Source: Parasponia andersonii (Eukaryota > Streptophyta > Magnoliopsida > Rosales > Cannabaceae). From it: a DNA stretch of 64,000 bases. Below, piece after piece: positions 46,403 to 59,195 of the stretch (its first letter is position 1; each line of letters begins with the position of its first letter). The stretch covers positions 638,447 to 702,446 of the forward strand of contig JXTB01000071.1 in the NCBI GenBank assembly GCA_002914805.1, read 5' to 3'. A program made the translations under genes and the position numbers. A model generated the notes under the pieces. That model searched no databases. It saw only the letters and a program-made list of their open reading frames with translations, and was not told where the DNA came from.

Positions 46403-46692
46403 AATAGAAATACAGACTATAGCACACAAAATAGACAAAATATATATATTACAATATATATTATCTTTTTCTTTTTATTATATTAGTGATTTTTTATCCT
46501 TTTTTAAATTAAGCATTGTCTTTTTTTTCCCTGGTAAAGTAAACTCGGTTAATTTGAGTCAAATTCGGGCGGGATTTTCCTAAATCTGCCCCTGACATCG
46601 TTTACACGGGTATATATTGGATCAAAGATGGAAGAGGCATTGCTTGATATATCTTATCCACTCTGTTTATGTTCTTGTATGTAAATTGAAAA

Positions 46693-46921
46693 GGGAAATT
46701 GACCTGCGTAAGAGATTTTCAACTAAAATGATTTTTTCAGAAATACTTTGAAAACTGACATTTCTTTTTAAGCCGATACAAAGAGTGTCACACTATTTGT
46801 AACGAATTTTTTAAGACCAATCGATGATTACATCGTGACATTCTTAGAAAAATTATTTTTCTTGAAATATTCTTTAAAATGTCATTTTACGCCAAATTAT
46901 TATTATACATGTCAATTTCCC
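46693..46921. mobile_element. 229-bp MITE with Mutator-like ends
   Basis: The left end GGGAAATTGACCTG and the complement of the right end GGGAAATTGACATG form the termini. The flanking 9-mers are AATTGAAAA (46684-46692) and AATTGAAAT (46922-46930), 8 of 9 identical. The terminus matches the larger element at 9605-11552. A 9-bp duplication fits the Mutator superfamily. Non-coding. Confidence 0.75.
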
Positions 46922-49900
46922 AATTGAAATTACAACTTATTGTATAGTTCTGTTATTAAAAAACAAACTGGGGTAACGAGAATATATAGTTTTGAAATTA
47001 TAATAGTAGGTATTATTATTATTTCTTTTGTTAAATTTTGAATAATTCCGCTTGACTCTTCCAATGATCACTCATCTGTTGGCGTAGAAGTGTGACCAAA
47101 GGATTTTTCATTTTAGTTTCTTTTTTATTCTAATTCATTTTTGTTTTATGGGTTGGATTTGGAGGCATTCGAGGGATGCTGCGGCGGCGGCTCTTGGTAT
47201 CTCAAATGGGGCTCCTGTAATAGCGTCATCTTCAACAGAACGCGACAATTCGAAGAGGACCCACATTACTTATACACAATCCAACCGGATTGGATGGCAG
47301 GACTACTTCTGCCTCTTATGCAACTTATAATAAACACTTTCATCTTATAGCCTATAAAACAAAATCACTACTCTACGTACTCATGTAACATGGTATGAAA
47401 CCCGTTGTATTATAAATAATTAGAATCAAATAATAATATGTAAATTTCTCGAAACCTTTACATGAATAATATACAAAGAAAACGGTTGTGTGGAATATTT
47501 TTTAGTAGCACTAGTCTTCTCATGGAGATGATGATTAAGAAATAAATCTCATGCTATTGCATATTATATTACTTGTTCATTTATTAGTAATTTGATAAAG
47601 ATTCACGGTAAAGCGGTGATGATGATAAATAATATTATTATTTCAATTAAGATATTAATATCATATTTGAAATTGGAAAGCATATACAAGATTTTACAAT
47701 AAATAAATAAATAAACAAAAATTTCAACGTCATGATCCGAGCTCTCTCGTAAATGTGCTCCTTGTGCATTTTGCAGGATGAGCCAAAGCCACACGAGAAA
47801 AGGGAAGACTTTTATTTGGTCGCTTTCTTTCGTATTCAGAGCTGTGTTAAGTCCGTAATTTGTATATATGTACCTATCATTCAAAGGCTATTAAATGTAG
47901 TTTGGGTCCCATCTTGTCTGCATATGTTTCACAACAGTACATCTATTGATCAACTCTAGCTAATTCTATCTTAATTTTATTTTGAGTTACCTAGCTACTT
48001 ATCTAGCCACATAGGATATTCATGTTTGAGTTTGAGAATTTTCTTATATATTTTATGGAGATTGTGAAGAAATAAGGGAAAAAAAATTAGAGGATAAGAG
48101 GTTTGTTACATTGATTAGAAATAGGAACAATAAGAGGTTTATTAGGACTTGAATTACTACTCCACCCAATTTCTTGTGTAGCTTTTTGAGATGGAACCAT
48201 AATTCTAACATGGTCGATGATAACAAAACCCAAATATGACTTGCCAAAACAATCAATTGTCGCCCCTGAATTTCGAGGGTTTTTTTTTTTTTATATACCA
48301 CAAAAATTTCCTTTGTTGGAAGGGGATTTGGGAAAAGACTGATCGACAATGAAACATATCTAACTTTATCAGTGTATTTTTATCTTAGCTTTAAATCGTG
48401 ACAATTTCATTTGTATTTAAATAGTTAACAGGCCGAATGTATGCCATGCAACCTCATGATACAAGGTATTATACAAATTCTAGCTTGTAATTTGTGGCTT
48501 CCACGTTGCAATAAGAAGTTACTATCATCTTAAAATATTTGTGCCATATACTTATTATTTTAATCAATGACAGGTACAAATTTGAACATTTATTATAGTC
48601 GAAAAGACGATGATGAGTAGTGAACTTGAATCTGATCCATTTGCATTTTATTTAGGGCTTCAATTCATACAAATAATGTCCTACTTATCCATTTACAAAA
48701 AATAAATAAATAAATAATGACAAGCATGAATATTGATTATAATTTCTCAGCACAAAATTCACAAAAGTCATTACAATGTCATTTCCCCTTCATATGGCAC
48801 AGTCTCTATGACCACTTTGGCTCTTTTGAACCGATATTTTTAACAGTTGCAAATTTGCAATTGAAGGTTCATTGTTGGTTCTCGAGTTTTTTCAAAACTT
48901 CCAAAAATCGTATCCGAATGACACCTCAATTCATTGATGTCTACTTTTGTAATAGTGACATTTTTGTAAGCAATATGTGGCAGCTTCTGATTGGCCACAA
49001 GTTGAACAATTTTGCTATCACAGATCGACTTTCGTCTAGCCTCTCGGTCGATCAGGTTAATTGCGGCTATATAGTCACCTGTTTGTCTCTTCTTCGCAAA
49101 GATATATATAAATTTGTTACCTTACCTTAACGTTATTGATTTGTGGCATGCTCTGGTTAACGTAGTTGGCATGTCAAAAATTTTAGGTATATGCATATTT
49201 ATATATTTCGTAGGCATGGCTTCGAAGAAAAAGCCCTTTTGTAGCTCATGAATCGTGGCAATTGACTTCAAAATTGTATGGGCCCTATTATAATTAATTG
49301 GATATTTCTATGTTTATATACGTGAACTTTAAAGTTACTTAAAAGGAATCCAATTATAAGTTGTTTTAATTTTGATGTTTATTTAAGATCTGAAAGTACT
49401 TAATCAGATACGTTTTTATTTTTGACTTTAATTTGATATCGTTTCATTGGTTATACATGTATTGGAATATTAAAATTGAACAACGGATTTTTGAGTTCCT
49501 AGAAAGGAGTTAAAAAAAAATGAATTCCTCATATTTTGTCCAATTTTGCTTTTTCTAGTTCATGATTCTAACCAGTGAGTCCATGCCTCGAATTAAAATT
49601 CTAAACAAAGATGATATATTGGTTGGACATTAATAATATTAAGACATGAAATTTGGACAAAAGATATTTAAGTCTGGAAAAGGAGAAGAAAACACTAACA
49701 ATAATAATAATAATTGGTCCAAGTTAGTCATTTTGTCTCAGAAAAGAAACAAAAAAGAATGCGGTTGACTTTTGTGATCGGCTTTTGAAACGCCTCATAG
49801 TAATGACGGTTAGGCATATTGCCAAAAGAATTCCCAAAAAACACGAGGTTGTAGATAAGCTCTACTTACGCGTCCAATCATGTGAATATGTATCTGTTAA

Positions 49901-52020
49901 GTTATGACTAATCATTTTCCCACATTTCTAAGGCAAATGATTCTGTTATGATCTTGAATTGTTAAACGTCCGGAACTTGAAACTCCAAACTACGAAGACT
50001 CAACTTTAAAAAGACATTCAACACAAAGATTATATGGGAAATGTTGATTATATAAGTTTGATTAGTTACAAATGAAAGAAATATATTATAAGACTACTAG
50101 TCACAAAGGAAAAGGAATATATTATAAGACTACTGGCTAGCTAGTCACAAATAATATATTATAAGGCTACTAGCTAGTCACAAATGAAATTGGAATATAC
50201 ATTATTGGGGAAAAAAAAAACATTACAACGTGGGAAATTAGAACTTTAAGAAATACATGTATGAAAGTGTTGCTCTCAACACAAAAATAAGAATAAGGGA
50301 TAAGATTCTTAAAACCGATTCTAAATTTATGAGAATAAGTATTTATCATTTAGGAATAACTTAGGAATAAATTGTTAATATTCTTCCTCTCATTCCCATT
50401 ATCCAGAAATTGTTTAAGTATAACTATTTAGTAAGAAGCATTTAAAAAAATATCTCTTTCTTTTCTCCAAAAAAAATGAATTTATAGGAAATAAGGAATT
50501 AATTCGGAAGTTCGATTTTGATAAGAATTCACTGCACCTGATCAAGCAGAAAAGGAAATTAATATGTAATGAGTAATTTAAATCTGTAAATGAACTTGAT
50601 ATCTATATATGTAAACAATGTACTTGTTGTAATAAAAGCGTACTATTCGCAGCTTTTATTTAAAGATATATATTATATAATATGCAATTAATATTCGAAA
50701 TATCTAGTTTGATTAGAAGTTTAGAAACCTTCATCCCTTTTGACTATTCTAAAACCTAATTCAACCCTCTGTTCAAGTCTACACCAGTATATATATTTAT
50801 ACAGATCCAGTTAGTACGTAACAAACCAACAAGACAGGCCATTATCAAAATCTACCAATTAGGGTCCAACAAATAACATATTATTAAATTGGCAAATTAA
50901 TTCCAATCTTCTCAAGGTATTAGTAAAGATAGCTTTGAATTTTTTCATGTTCTAGTGTACTTTTTAAAGAGAGAAGTCCGTGGTCGTACCACTAGCACTA
51001 GCTAGAGAAGAGGGTGATGACTAGTATAGTGGAGGGTTAGCTAGGATGGTGGGTATGTCCTTAAAAGGCTGTAATTTGACTCACTATCAATCCTAAAAGA
51101 CCATTCCTTTAATATTTTTTATTTTTCTATACATTATTCTAAAAATTCTCTCTTTACAAACCAAATCTCACAAAGCTCCACTCTCTTGTGCAACTTGGAT
51201 TCCCCCATTTCGTGTCATCTTACCTATCAAACGGTCCACAAATTACCCCATGATATATCTTTTAAAAATATCATATATATTTATAATATATGGTTTCTGG
51301 AGATATAAATCGTCTTCATTCCACCCAAATGACTTCATCCTCCAGCCAGTTGATAAGTCAAGCTCTCTCTAATGGATCATGTTGCTACGCGTGTATTAGT
51401 AAAGATTAAAGAATATGCTCTCTACTATTTGTATTTTAACTACTGAATAGAATATTGTGTGTGTACATGATATAATATAATACTATACATATTTCATTGG
51501 AAGATCTAGGTTATATATATTAACATATTAACTTTAGTCTTTTACTCGAAAAGAAAAGAAAAGAAAAAATGGTACATATATTAACAACAATGCCATTGTA
51601 TGTGAAAGCCTACTATGTGCCATAATTAGGAAGGTAAGGCATCGGCACCTTTGCATTTAATATAAAGGTTTTGTGGTCAAACAAGACAAAGGGGGAGTAC
51701 CGTATTTAATTTGCTGATTTTTTTCCTTTATTTTATTTATTTATTTTTCGCTAAGCTGATTACTATTGATAGTTCTCTTTCTTTACCTTTTCCCTCTTTT
51801 CAGGGAAATATATATATTCACATATTTATAGATATATAGACAATAAATATTTTATATATCCTACCTATTTATTCACCAAACAAACTAAATTCTGAAAATC
51901 AATATGAAATTAGAGAAACTTCCTTTTGATTTTTTTTCCTTTTACTTTCTCCATGTGCTATATATATGCTGTTAATTTGGGATGCCAAAACAAACAAAAT
52001 ATAATATGAGTAGTTATTAT
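46922..52020. other. Gene-poor region upstream of the transporter gene
   Basis: AT-rich. A less AT-rich patch at 47148-47330 has two overlapping short frames (MGWIWRHSRDAAAAALG...) that I do not recognise. A frame at 48717-49130 (137 codons) has no recognisable domain and AT-rich codons. A small tandem repeat built on TAGTCACAAATGAAA/ATATATTATAAG lies at 50063-50203 (about four units). Nothing else is supported. Confidence 0.5.
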
Positions 52021-52150
52021 AAACTTTGTACAGATTTTATTGAAAGGGATCAAAGTCGTTTTCCAAAGGTCTAGACCATTCTCTCTCTTTAGATATGGAG
52101 TAATAGTACTACTCTTTTTTCTTTCTTCCTTTTTTAATATTTATTTTTAT

Positions 52151-52197
52151 TCTCTCTCTCTCGCTCACTTTCTCTCTCTCTCTCTCTCTTCTCCCAA
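52151..52197. repeat. (CT)n-rich leader upstream of the transporter
   Basis: Pyrimidine repeat about 200 bp before the proposed start codon, probably within the 5' UTR or core promoter. CT repeats in leaders are common in plant genes. Confidence 0.6.
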
Positions 52198-52397
52198 GTT
52201 CTTTAAATCTGCCACCACCAGTCATAACTCTTGTTTCACTAATCAAAAGTCGTCCCTCTCTTCTACCAGGGATCTAAACCAATTAAACCAAAAGTTAAAA
52301 AAACAAAAGAGAAAAATAAAGGAGAGCTAGAAAGAAGAAAGAGTCCTTCAAAAAAAAAAAAAATAGAAAGAAGAAAGAGAAAAGAGAGATAAACAAA

Positions 52398-52427
52398 ATG
52401 GTGGATTCCTCTTCTCTATAGCTCTAC

Positions 52428-52484
<57 letters not shown>

Positions 52485-55400
52485 TTTCTTTCTTCTCCTT
52501 TTTGTTCCTCTACCTCTCAAGCATCTCTTTTTTAGTTTTCATATATTTATATATATATTTAAATATATATGTATACATATATGTTTTTAATTTGGTGTAC
52601 TCGTATTAATTTTGTAGGAATTAGACGAAAACCAGGCACAAAACAGATGGGAAGACTATGTAGATTGGAGAAACAGACCCGCTGTCAAAGGTCGCCATGG
52701 TGGCATGTTGGCAGCCTCCTTTGTTTTGGGTCCGTACAATTCTCATAACCCAGATCATATTTTATTTCTTTGCCCTTTTTTTTTCTTAAATTTCTTTATA
52801 CAATAAGATAAAATCCGAACTGGGTATTTGAGATTAAGCCAAAATTAGAACATTATGCTGATCATTTTTGGTTTTGGTAGATTTAGTAATTTTATTGAGG
52901 TTAATTGGTATATAATTAATTAACTATTGCATGCAGTGGTGGAGGTGATGGAGAACTTGGCATATCTAGCAAATGCGAGCAATTTGGTGCTATACTTATC
53001 GGAGTATATGCACTTATCTCCATCCAAATCAGCCAACAATGTCACTAATTTCATGGGAACCTCTTTCCTTCTGGCCCTTCTTGGTGGTTTCTTATCTGAT
53101 GCCTTTTCCACCACTTATCACATCTACCTGATAAGTGCAGTTGTTGAATTTCTGGTGAATATGTCATACTCCTCTTATTCCTACTACTTCTACTACTCTC
53201 TCTTTTCTTAATTCTTTCTTGGCTCTCTGATTTGGTCACTCTTTTGGTATTCAGAACCATATATAATACAGATCAAACTTTATACACACTGGAAAATGTT
53301 TCCTTTTTATTTTCTCATTATGTTTTCTGTTTTGGAGGTTTTTACTAATTGGTCCAAAGAAATTTAGTGTGTGATAAGTTTTTCTTGATGTTTTCAAAGG
53401 AATCTATTGTTGTACACGTGGCTTGGAACAAGATCATGTTTTCCAGTCTAGTTTCAGACTAGTCCGCTGAAATCCGGGTTATTGCAACGAGTATGATAAG
53501 AACTATTCAGAGACATAATCGAGTTTAATTAATTGTCAAAAATGATCTTCTTAGAGTGAAAATATGGTTTTTTTGTCTCCTCTTTTATAACAGCATTATC
53601 ATTAATTTTTTCCTCTCACCCTTATCGTTTAATGTTGCATTTGGTCGGAGAGGAAGCATACCAAGTTATAGACTTTACGAAGATTTTATGGATATATATA
53701 TATATATAGAATAATGATATAGAGGATTAATAGTATTTAATATATGTCAATTTATTACTGATTAATTATAAATAAGCTTAAATAAAACATAATTTATTAA
53801 TTAAAGTTATCATTATATGTTTATCTCGTAACGGACTAGGTTAAAGCTGTCCAAGCTCTGATATCGAGACAAACATTTGAAGAATTTATTGCAGTCTATT
53901 TTAGATGAAAATCATGATTTATATATGTTTATTTGTGATGAACATACTATATATGCCTTTTTTTTTTCACTGCCTTTGCCCAGAGTTAGACTTATAGGTT
54001 TTTTTTTTCTTGTGCTAAACAAATTTTGAAAACACCCAAATGACTTGTTTTTTTTTTGGGCTCAAATTAAGTCCCCAGTGACATGATCATTATTATGTAT
54101 CTCTAATCCTAGAATAAGACAAAATTATGTTAGTTAATACAAAGATTTTTGTGTCACACATGGGAAAAGGCATCGAGAGAGCAAAATCCCACGATGAATG
54201 ATGAAGAAAGCATTAAATCATTTTCAATTCATGATACACACATTGAATTAGGTGTTGGCTTATTTGGGCCCATCCACATTACTCATGCAACGTAGACAAT
54301 CCAAGGAGTGGGGGTGCCTTTGGAGTTAGGACCCCATTTATTTTTGTTTCCTTGATTGTACAAAGAGAGACTTCGATATATCAGTTTCAAGCTTAAAGGC
54401 ACAAATGAGTCTATATTTGTCATCAACATTATAAATTTTGTCTCTGCTTTGGATATGATAAGACCTCAAAAAATTAGCCAATAGTATTCCTCCACGATGC
54501 CACTCTGTCCGATACTCACACCCCAAACTGGTAACATATGTTTCTAGTCGTCCTTGTCTAAGATTATGAGCTATTTAGGTCTATTTATATGGTCACTTGA
54601 GTCTTTTGTCTGAACCTAAATCAAGTTTTGCACATTTACCTTTAGCTGTTTATAGAATATTTCTAGTATAAAAGCCATATAAGGCAACAATTTTTTGTAT
54701 AAAATTTACTTTATTTGAGTGCATTTGGGTTCATGAACTACGTGTGTGGTTATTATTCTGATAAACCAACCCTAAAAGGCCTATCAAATTAGAGGCAGAG
54801 TATAAGTATATTCATCCTCGATCTTAATAATTAGGACCAGAAACAAAGCCGTACCTTTCAATATAGTGACTGTTCATAAGGAAAAACGACACAATAATGA
54901 GTCCCAATCTGGTGCAAAATAGTCCTGACACTTAAGTGGGGTTTAACACGTGGATTTGGGACCCACCTTCTTTTCCCCACTTTCTTTTTCTTTAGTGCCT
55001 AACCTAATTAGCTTGACCTGTTTTACCTTTGTTAATTGCCACAATCCTCGTATATTGGCATCACTTGAATTGTTACATCTGTGTGGTTTGTTGGTCTTAT
55101 TTTATTCATCCTCCAAAAGGAAGTGTTTTTTTTTTTTTTTTAATTTTGACGATACAAAAGGAAGAAATTATGCAAATGAGTTTTTTTTTGCTTTCTATCT
55201 CACAGCATCTCCATTTAGGGACACTGACAAGGTAGTTTGCATATGTGGGTCCATAAAAGCTTCCATGGAAATCCAGTCCCTTCTTGTCATTATAGGCTCT
55301 GTTTCGTTCGTAAGAACGAAAGAAAATAGAAAAGGAGGAAAAAATATATACAGGATGGATGGGGAGGAAAATATTTTTTTTTTTGTAGTCATTTATTTCG

Positions 55401-57858
55401 TAAAAAAAAATTTAATTTAATTTAAAATAATAATTTTACTTTTAATGTTACTATTATTTAAAATTAAGAATAAAGATAATTTTATAATTTAATTTACTAA
55501 TACACTAACAAAATATTTACTCGCTCTCTATTTTTTAATAAAAAAAATTTTGTGTAAATCCTATTATTTTTTTCCTTCCACTTTTTTCCACTTTTCTCTC
55601 CATTTTTCTTTCTATTTTTCCTCTTACCACACAACTAAAATTTTTAATTTTTTTAACTTTTTCGTCAAATTTTTTCTACCCTCTCCCTTTCAATGTCACA
55701 TAATATATAGTACATTAATATGCAATCTGTACTTATTAGGTGACGTAAGTGTGGTCGAACTAAAACTATATGAGATCAACAATCACCACTATAGATTTTT
55801 CACTTTTTCTAACTAGTTCGTGGAGCTCATTACAAAACTATAGTCCACTGTAAGTGTAACACCAATAAGAATGAAAAGTCTAGACATGAGTCGAGGGCCA
55901 AACTAGTTCGACTTTGTCAAATAGTTCATATTGGTTTGGCTTACAAGGAGTAGACCATTTTTCCAAGCTACTTTCAAAATATCTAGATAGTACTTTTGAG
56001 TTACATAGTTTCTTCTTCTTCTTCTTCTTCTTCTTCTTTAACATTCAATTTGAAATTTTGGTTTAGGGTCTAATTATACTCACAATACAAGCTCGTTCAT
56101 CATCTCTAAAACCACCCCCATGCAAAGGAGCCGGTCTTGACGTACCGTGTGAAGAAGTACATGGTGGGAAAGCTGCAATGCTGTTTCTTGGCTTATATCT
56201 GGTTGCACTTGGTGTTGGAGGCATAAAAGGATCTTTGCCGTCGCATGGCGCCGAGCAATTCGACGAGAGCACCCCTCAAGGAAGAAAGCAGAGATCAACT
56301 TTCTTCAACTACTTTGTGTTTTGTTTATCATGTGGTGCCTTAATAGCAGTGACTTTAGTTGTGTGGATTGAAGATAACAAAGGGTGGGAATGGGGTTTTG
56401 GAATCTCAACTCTCAGCATATTGTTATCCATTCCGGTATTCCTTGCTGGTTCAGCTCTTTATAGGAACAAAATACCTTCTGGGAGTCCACTTACAACCAT
56501 TCTCAAGGTAAGCAAGAGACTGTTTTTTAAGTATTTTTCTCTGTTCAATCCATTCCCCTGAATATGACACCACAGTTACAGAAGCTGTTAACAGAATAGC
56601 CTTTTTGGAGTAGCGCTTTAGAGAAGGTCCTACTTTTTACATAGTAATCTTTCTAAATTATAACTTGACTACGCTTGAAATACCAAATTTGATGGTTTAT
56701 TTGCAAAGAAGAGTTTTTAAAAGTGAGTCATTTACTAGAAGGCTTAAAATGTTCTAGTTAAAATGCATATCAATAACTCAGAATAATGAAGAAGAAAACA
56801 ACATAGAACAGTGACTTGAACTGTTCCTCATTCCGAACAACAAGAGAGTTAAACTTAAAGACTGATGTCATGATTTGACTAAGCAGGTTTTGGTTGCTGC
56901 TTTGGTAAATACTTGCATAAAAAAGACTCCAAGCAATGCAATTGCTAACATGGGAACACCTTCTTCTCCCACTACCACAGTCAGCAGGGAAGTGGAAGAA
57001 GATTCCAAGGCCAAAGAGTCCACTGAAACCCCAGCAAGTAGCTTCAAATTCCTCAACAGAGCAGCAGAGACTGATCCGGCCCATGCGGCCCTAGAATGCA
57101 GCGTGCAACAAGTAGAAGATGTCAAGGTGGTGCTCAAAATTCTCCGCATCTTTGCTTGCACAATCATGCTCAATTGCTGCTTGGCTCAGTTATCTACATT
57201 TTCTGTCCAACAAGCTGCAACAATGAACACAAATCTCGGTTCCTTGAAAGTCCCACCGGCTTCGCTTCCCATTTTTCCAGTTGTCTTCATCATGATCCTT
57301 GCACCAATATATGACCATTTCATCATCCCACTTGCTAGAAGAGTGACAAAATCTGAAATGGGCGTAACTCACTTGCAGCGAATCGGAATCGGTTTAGTTC
57401 TTTCCATCTTAGCAATGGCAGTGGCTGCACTCGTTGAGGTGAAGAGAAAGCGGGTCGCGACAAGCTCAGGGCTACTCGACTCGGCCGAGCCATTGCCCAT
57501 CACATTCTTTTGGATTGCATTACAGTACTTGTTCCTTGGCTCAGCTGATCTTTTCACCTTAGCCGGGTTATTGGAATTCTTCTTCACAGAAGCACCTTCA
57601 AGCATGAGATCTTTGGCCACATCTCTTTCCTGGGCTTCTTTAGCAATGGGATACTATCTAAGTACAGTGATTGTGTCCATAGTCAATGATGTCACAGGAA
57701 GCTCCAGACACAGACCATGGCTCTCTGGAAGCAACATAAATCATTATCACCTAGAACGGTTCTATTGGCTTATGTGTGTGCTGAGTGCACTGAATTTCTT
57801 GCACTACCTTTTCTGGGCTTCCAAGTATAAGTACAGATCAATAAAACTATACAATTGA
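52398..57858 (+). CDS. NPF4.6: NPF4.6/NRT1.2/AIT1-type transporter (five exons)
   Basis: Proton-coupled NPF (POT/PTR) family membrane protein; close relatives import nitrate at low affinity and abscisic acid. Exons: 52398-52400 (ATG only), 52618-52729, 52937-53154, 56067-56507, 56887-57858. Together they give 1,746 nt, 581 residues, beside about 585 in Arabidopsis NPF4.6 (from memory). Visible features: VKGRHGGMLAASF before helix 1, E41-V-M-E-N45 where most NPFs have ExxER, LALLGGFLSD in helix 3, GVGGIKGSL, FFNYFVF, a variable cytosolic loop (about residues 262-320), and SADLFTLAGLLEFFFTEAP near the end. Introns are GT-AG, 217, 207, 2,912 and 379 bp. Odd points: a 3-nt coding exon and Arg345 in the LRIFAC segment, where relatives have Pro. 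Frames starting at 52927 or 56875 begin inside introns and are not real starts. Confidence 0.93.
52430..52503. repeat. (CT)n tract in intron 1 of the transporter
   Basis: 74 uninterrupted pyrimidines, mainly CT, within the proposed first intron (52401-52617). Confidence 0.85.
53155..56066 (+). other. Intron 3 of the transporter (2.9 kb)
   Basis: Bounded by GTGAAT and a TTTAG acceptor, phase 0. Contains a short TA run near 53695, T-runs, and a (TTC/CTT)n tract at about 56010-56037 close to the acceptor, where it doubles as pyrimidine tract. Small frames inside (for example 54950-55420) show nothing recognisable. Confidence 0.8.
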
Positions 57859-58281
57859 AAAAAAAAAAAAAAAAAAAAGGGACAAAAACACAAAAGAAGT
57901 TACACAGCTGCCATTATGTGAAGTAAGGCATGATGATTATTTCACATGAAATACTCGCAATGGAGACATGTCAAGCAACTCTCCCGGCTGTATATATAGA
58001 TGGGAATGGGCCAATTTCTGCTTCTTTGTTGTGTCGTCTTCAAATTGAAGCACCACTTTTGAATACAGGAGCAGCATAGCAGGAATGGTGTCTACATTAC
58101 CCTATTTTGTAATCTCTCCCATTGTTTTTTTTTTTTTTTTTGAAACAGTAATCACTCCCATTGTTATGGTAGATAGTTGTATCTGGATCCTATTTTCAGA
58201 TAAATCAAGCTTCTTTTTTCGTCTTCTATACTTCATTGGAAAGTGTCTTATGGTATTCAAGCAAAAAAACCAAAAAGTGTC

Positions 58282-58727
58282 GGCCTTGTTTGATACATGA
58301 GATTTAGATTGGGTTATAGCATTAAATTGGATCGTAAGGGATTAGATTGAAAAAATTTAATAATATTTCACGTTTGGTATAATATTGGATTGGATTAGGA
58401 TTATAATTATTATAATAATATGGGACCTACTTTTTATTAGAATGTATAATAAATTTATTTATATTAGTTTAAATATTAAAAAATATAAAAATATATTTAT
58501 ATTGTAGGATCCACTAATTTAAAAAATTGAAATTAATATGGATCCTATCACTTTTGAGTGTGGGAGTAATAATTTCACATTTTTGAATAAGATAAATTAT
58601 CTTATCCACATAGGATTATTTTGAGGTTATGGATTGATTATTTATCTTAATCTCAAATTGACATCAAACATGGATATGGGATAAATAATCTTAATCTTAA
58701 TCATAATCCCACGTGCCAAACAATGCC
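58282..58727. mobile_element. MITE with GGCCTTGTTTG-type inverted ends
   Basis: The left end GGCCTTGTTTGATACATGAG and the complement of the right end, GGCATTGTTTGGCACGTGGG, match at 15 of the first 20 positions. AT-rich interior of about 400 bp with repeated GGATTA/AATCC-type motifs. Such ends occur in plant hAT- and Harbinger-type MITEs. I could not see a clear target duplication, so the superfamily is open. Confidence 0.6.
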
Positions 58728-59143
58728 TAGTATATGGACACAACAAGGCAAGTAGCCCTATAACCCACTTAATTATGTAAAAGAAGAGGAAAAAAAAATG
58801 TCACGGTATCTACCGCTTATTCACTACTTAGGATCTCGCTCTTAAGTTTAAGTCACTTCGGAAATAAGTGTAAAAATCTATTATTCTTAAAACGGTGGAA
58901 TGAGGTGGGTTGGAGATTAGATAGTAGTAAGTATTGCCCTTTAATTTATAATAAATATAAATCAATAGTTAAGTCTCACTTTAAAAAAAAAAATCAAAGC
59001 CCGCTTTGAAATATAATTCTCTTTTTGCCAAATAAGAATAAAGAAACAATGATTTTATCACAAAAAAAAAAAAGGAAAAAAAGTGAAACAATGATGCAAG
59101 TTACGAAATCAATTGAATATTTATTGAGATGAGTTCAACATCT

Positions 59144-59195
59144 GGGGATATAGCTCAGATGGGAGAGGTATGGGAGATCCATGCCCTACATCTCC
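59144..59195 (+). pseudogene. tRNA-Ala pseudogene lacking the anticodon arm
   Basis: GGGGATATAGCTCAGATGG matches the acceptor and D-arm of plant nuclear tRNA-Ala. GAGAGGTATGGGAGATCC then CTACATCTCC match the part from the anticodon-stem 3' side to the acceptor 3' strand. The segment from after the D-loop through the anticodon (about 21 nt) is absent, so only 52 nt remain. The acceptor stem can still pair (GGGGATA with TCTCC-side bases). Box A is good; box B is altered (GGAGATCC). It cannot be a working tRNA. Confidence 0.65.

Noticed and set aside
48717..49130. 137-codon frame as a gene
   Set aside because: AT-biased codons, no recognisable domain, no leader or splice context; kept only as a note in the spacer entry.
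52927..53211. Independent small gene starting MHAVVEVMENL
   Set aside because: Its ATG lies in the GCATGCAG acceptor of the transporter intron, and its end reads into the next intron; it is exon 3 of that gene.
55029..55420. Frames inside transporter intron 3 (54950-55420, 55029-55235)
   Set aside because: Low-complexity Phe-rich text from T-runs within an intron.
56875..56886. Start codon for the last transporter exon (MTKQ)
   Set aside because: These codons precede the AG acceptor at 56885-56886 and are intronic.
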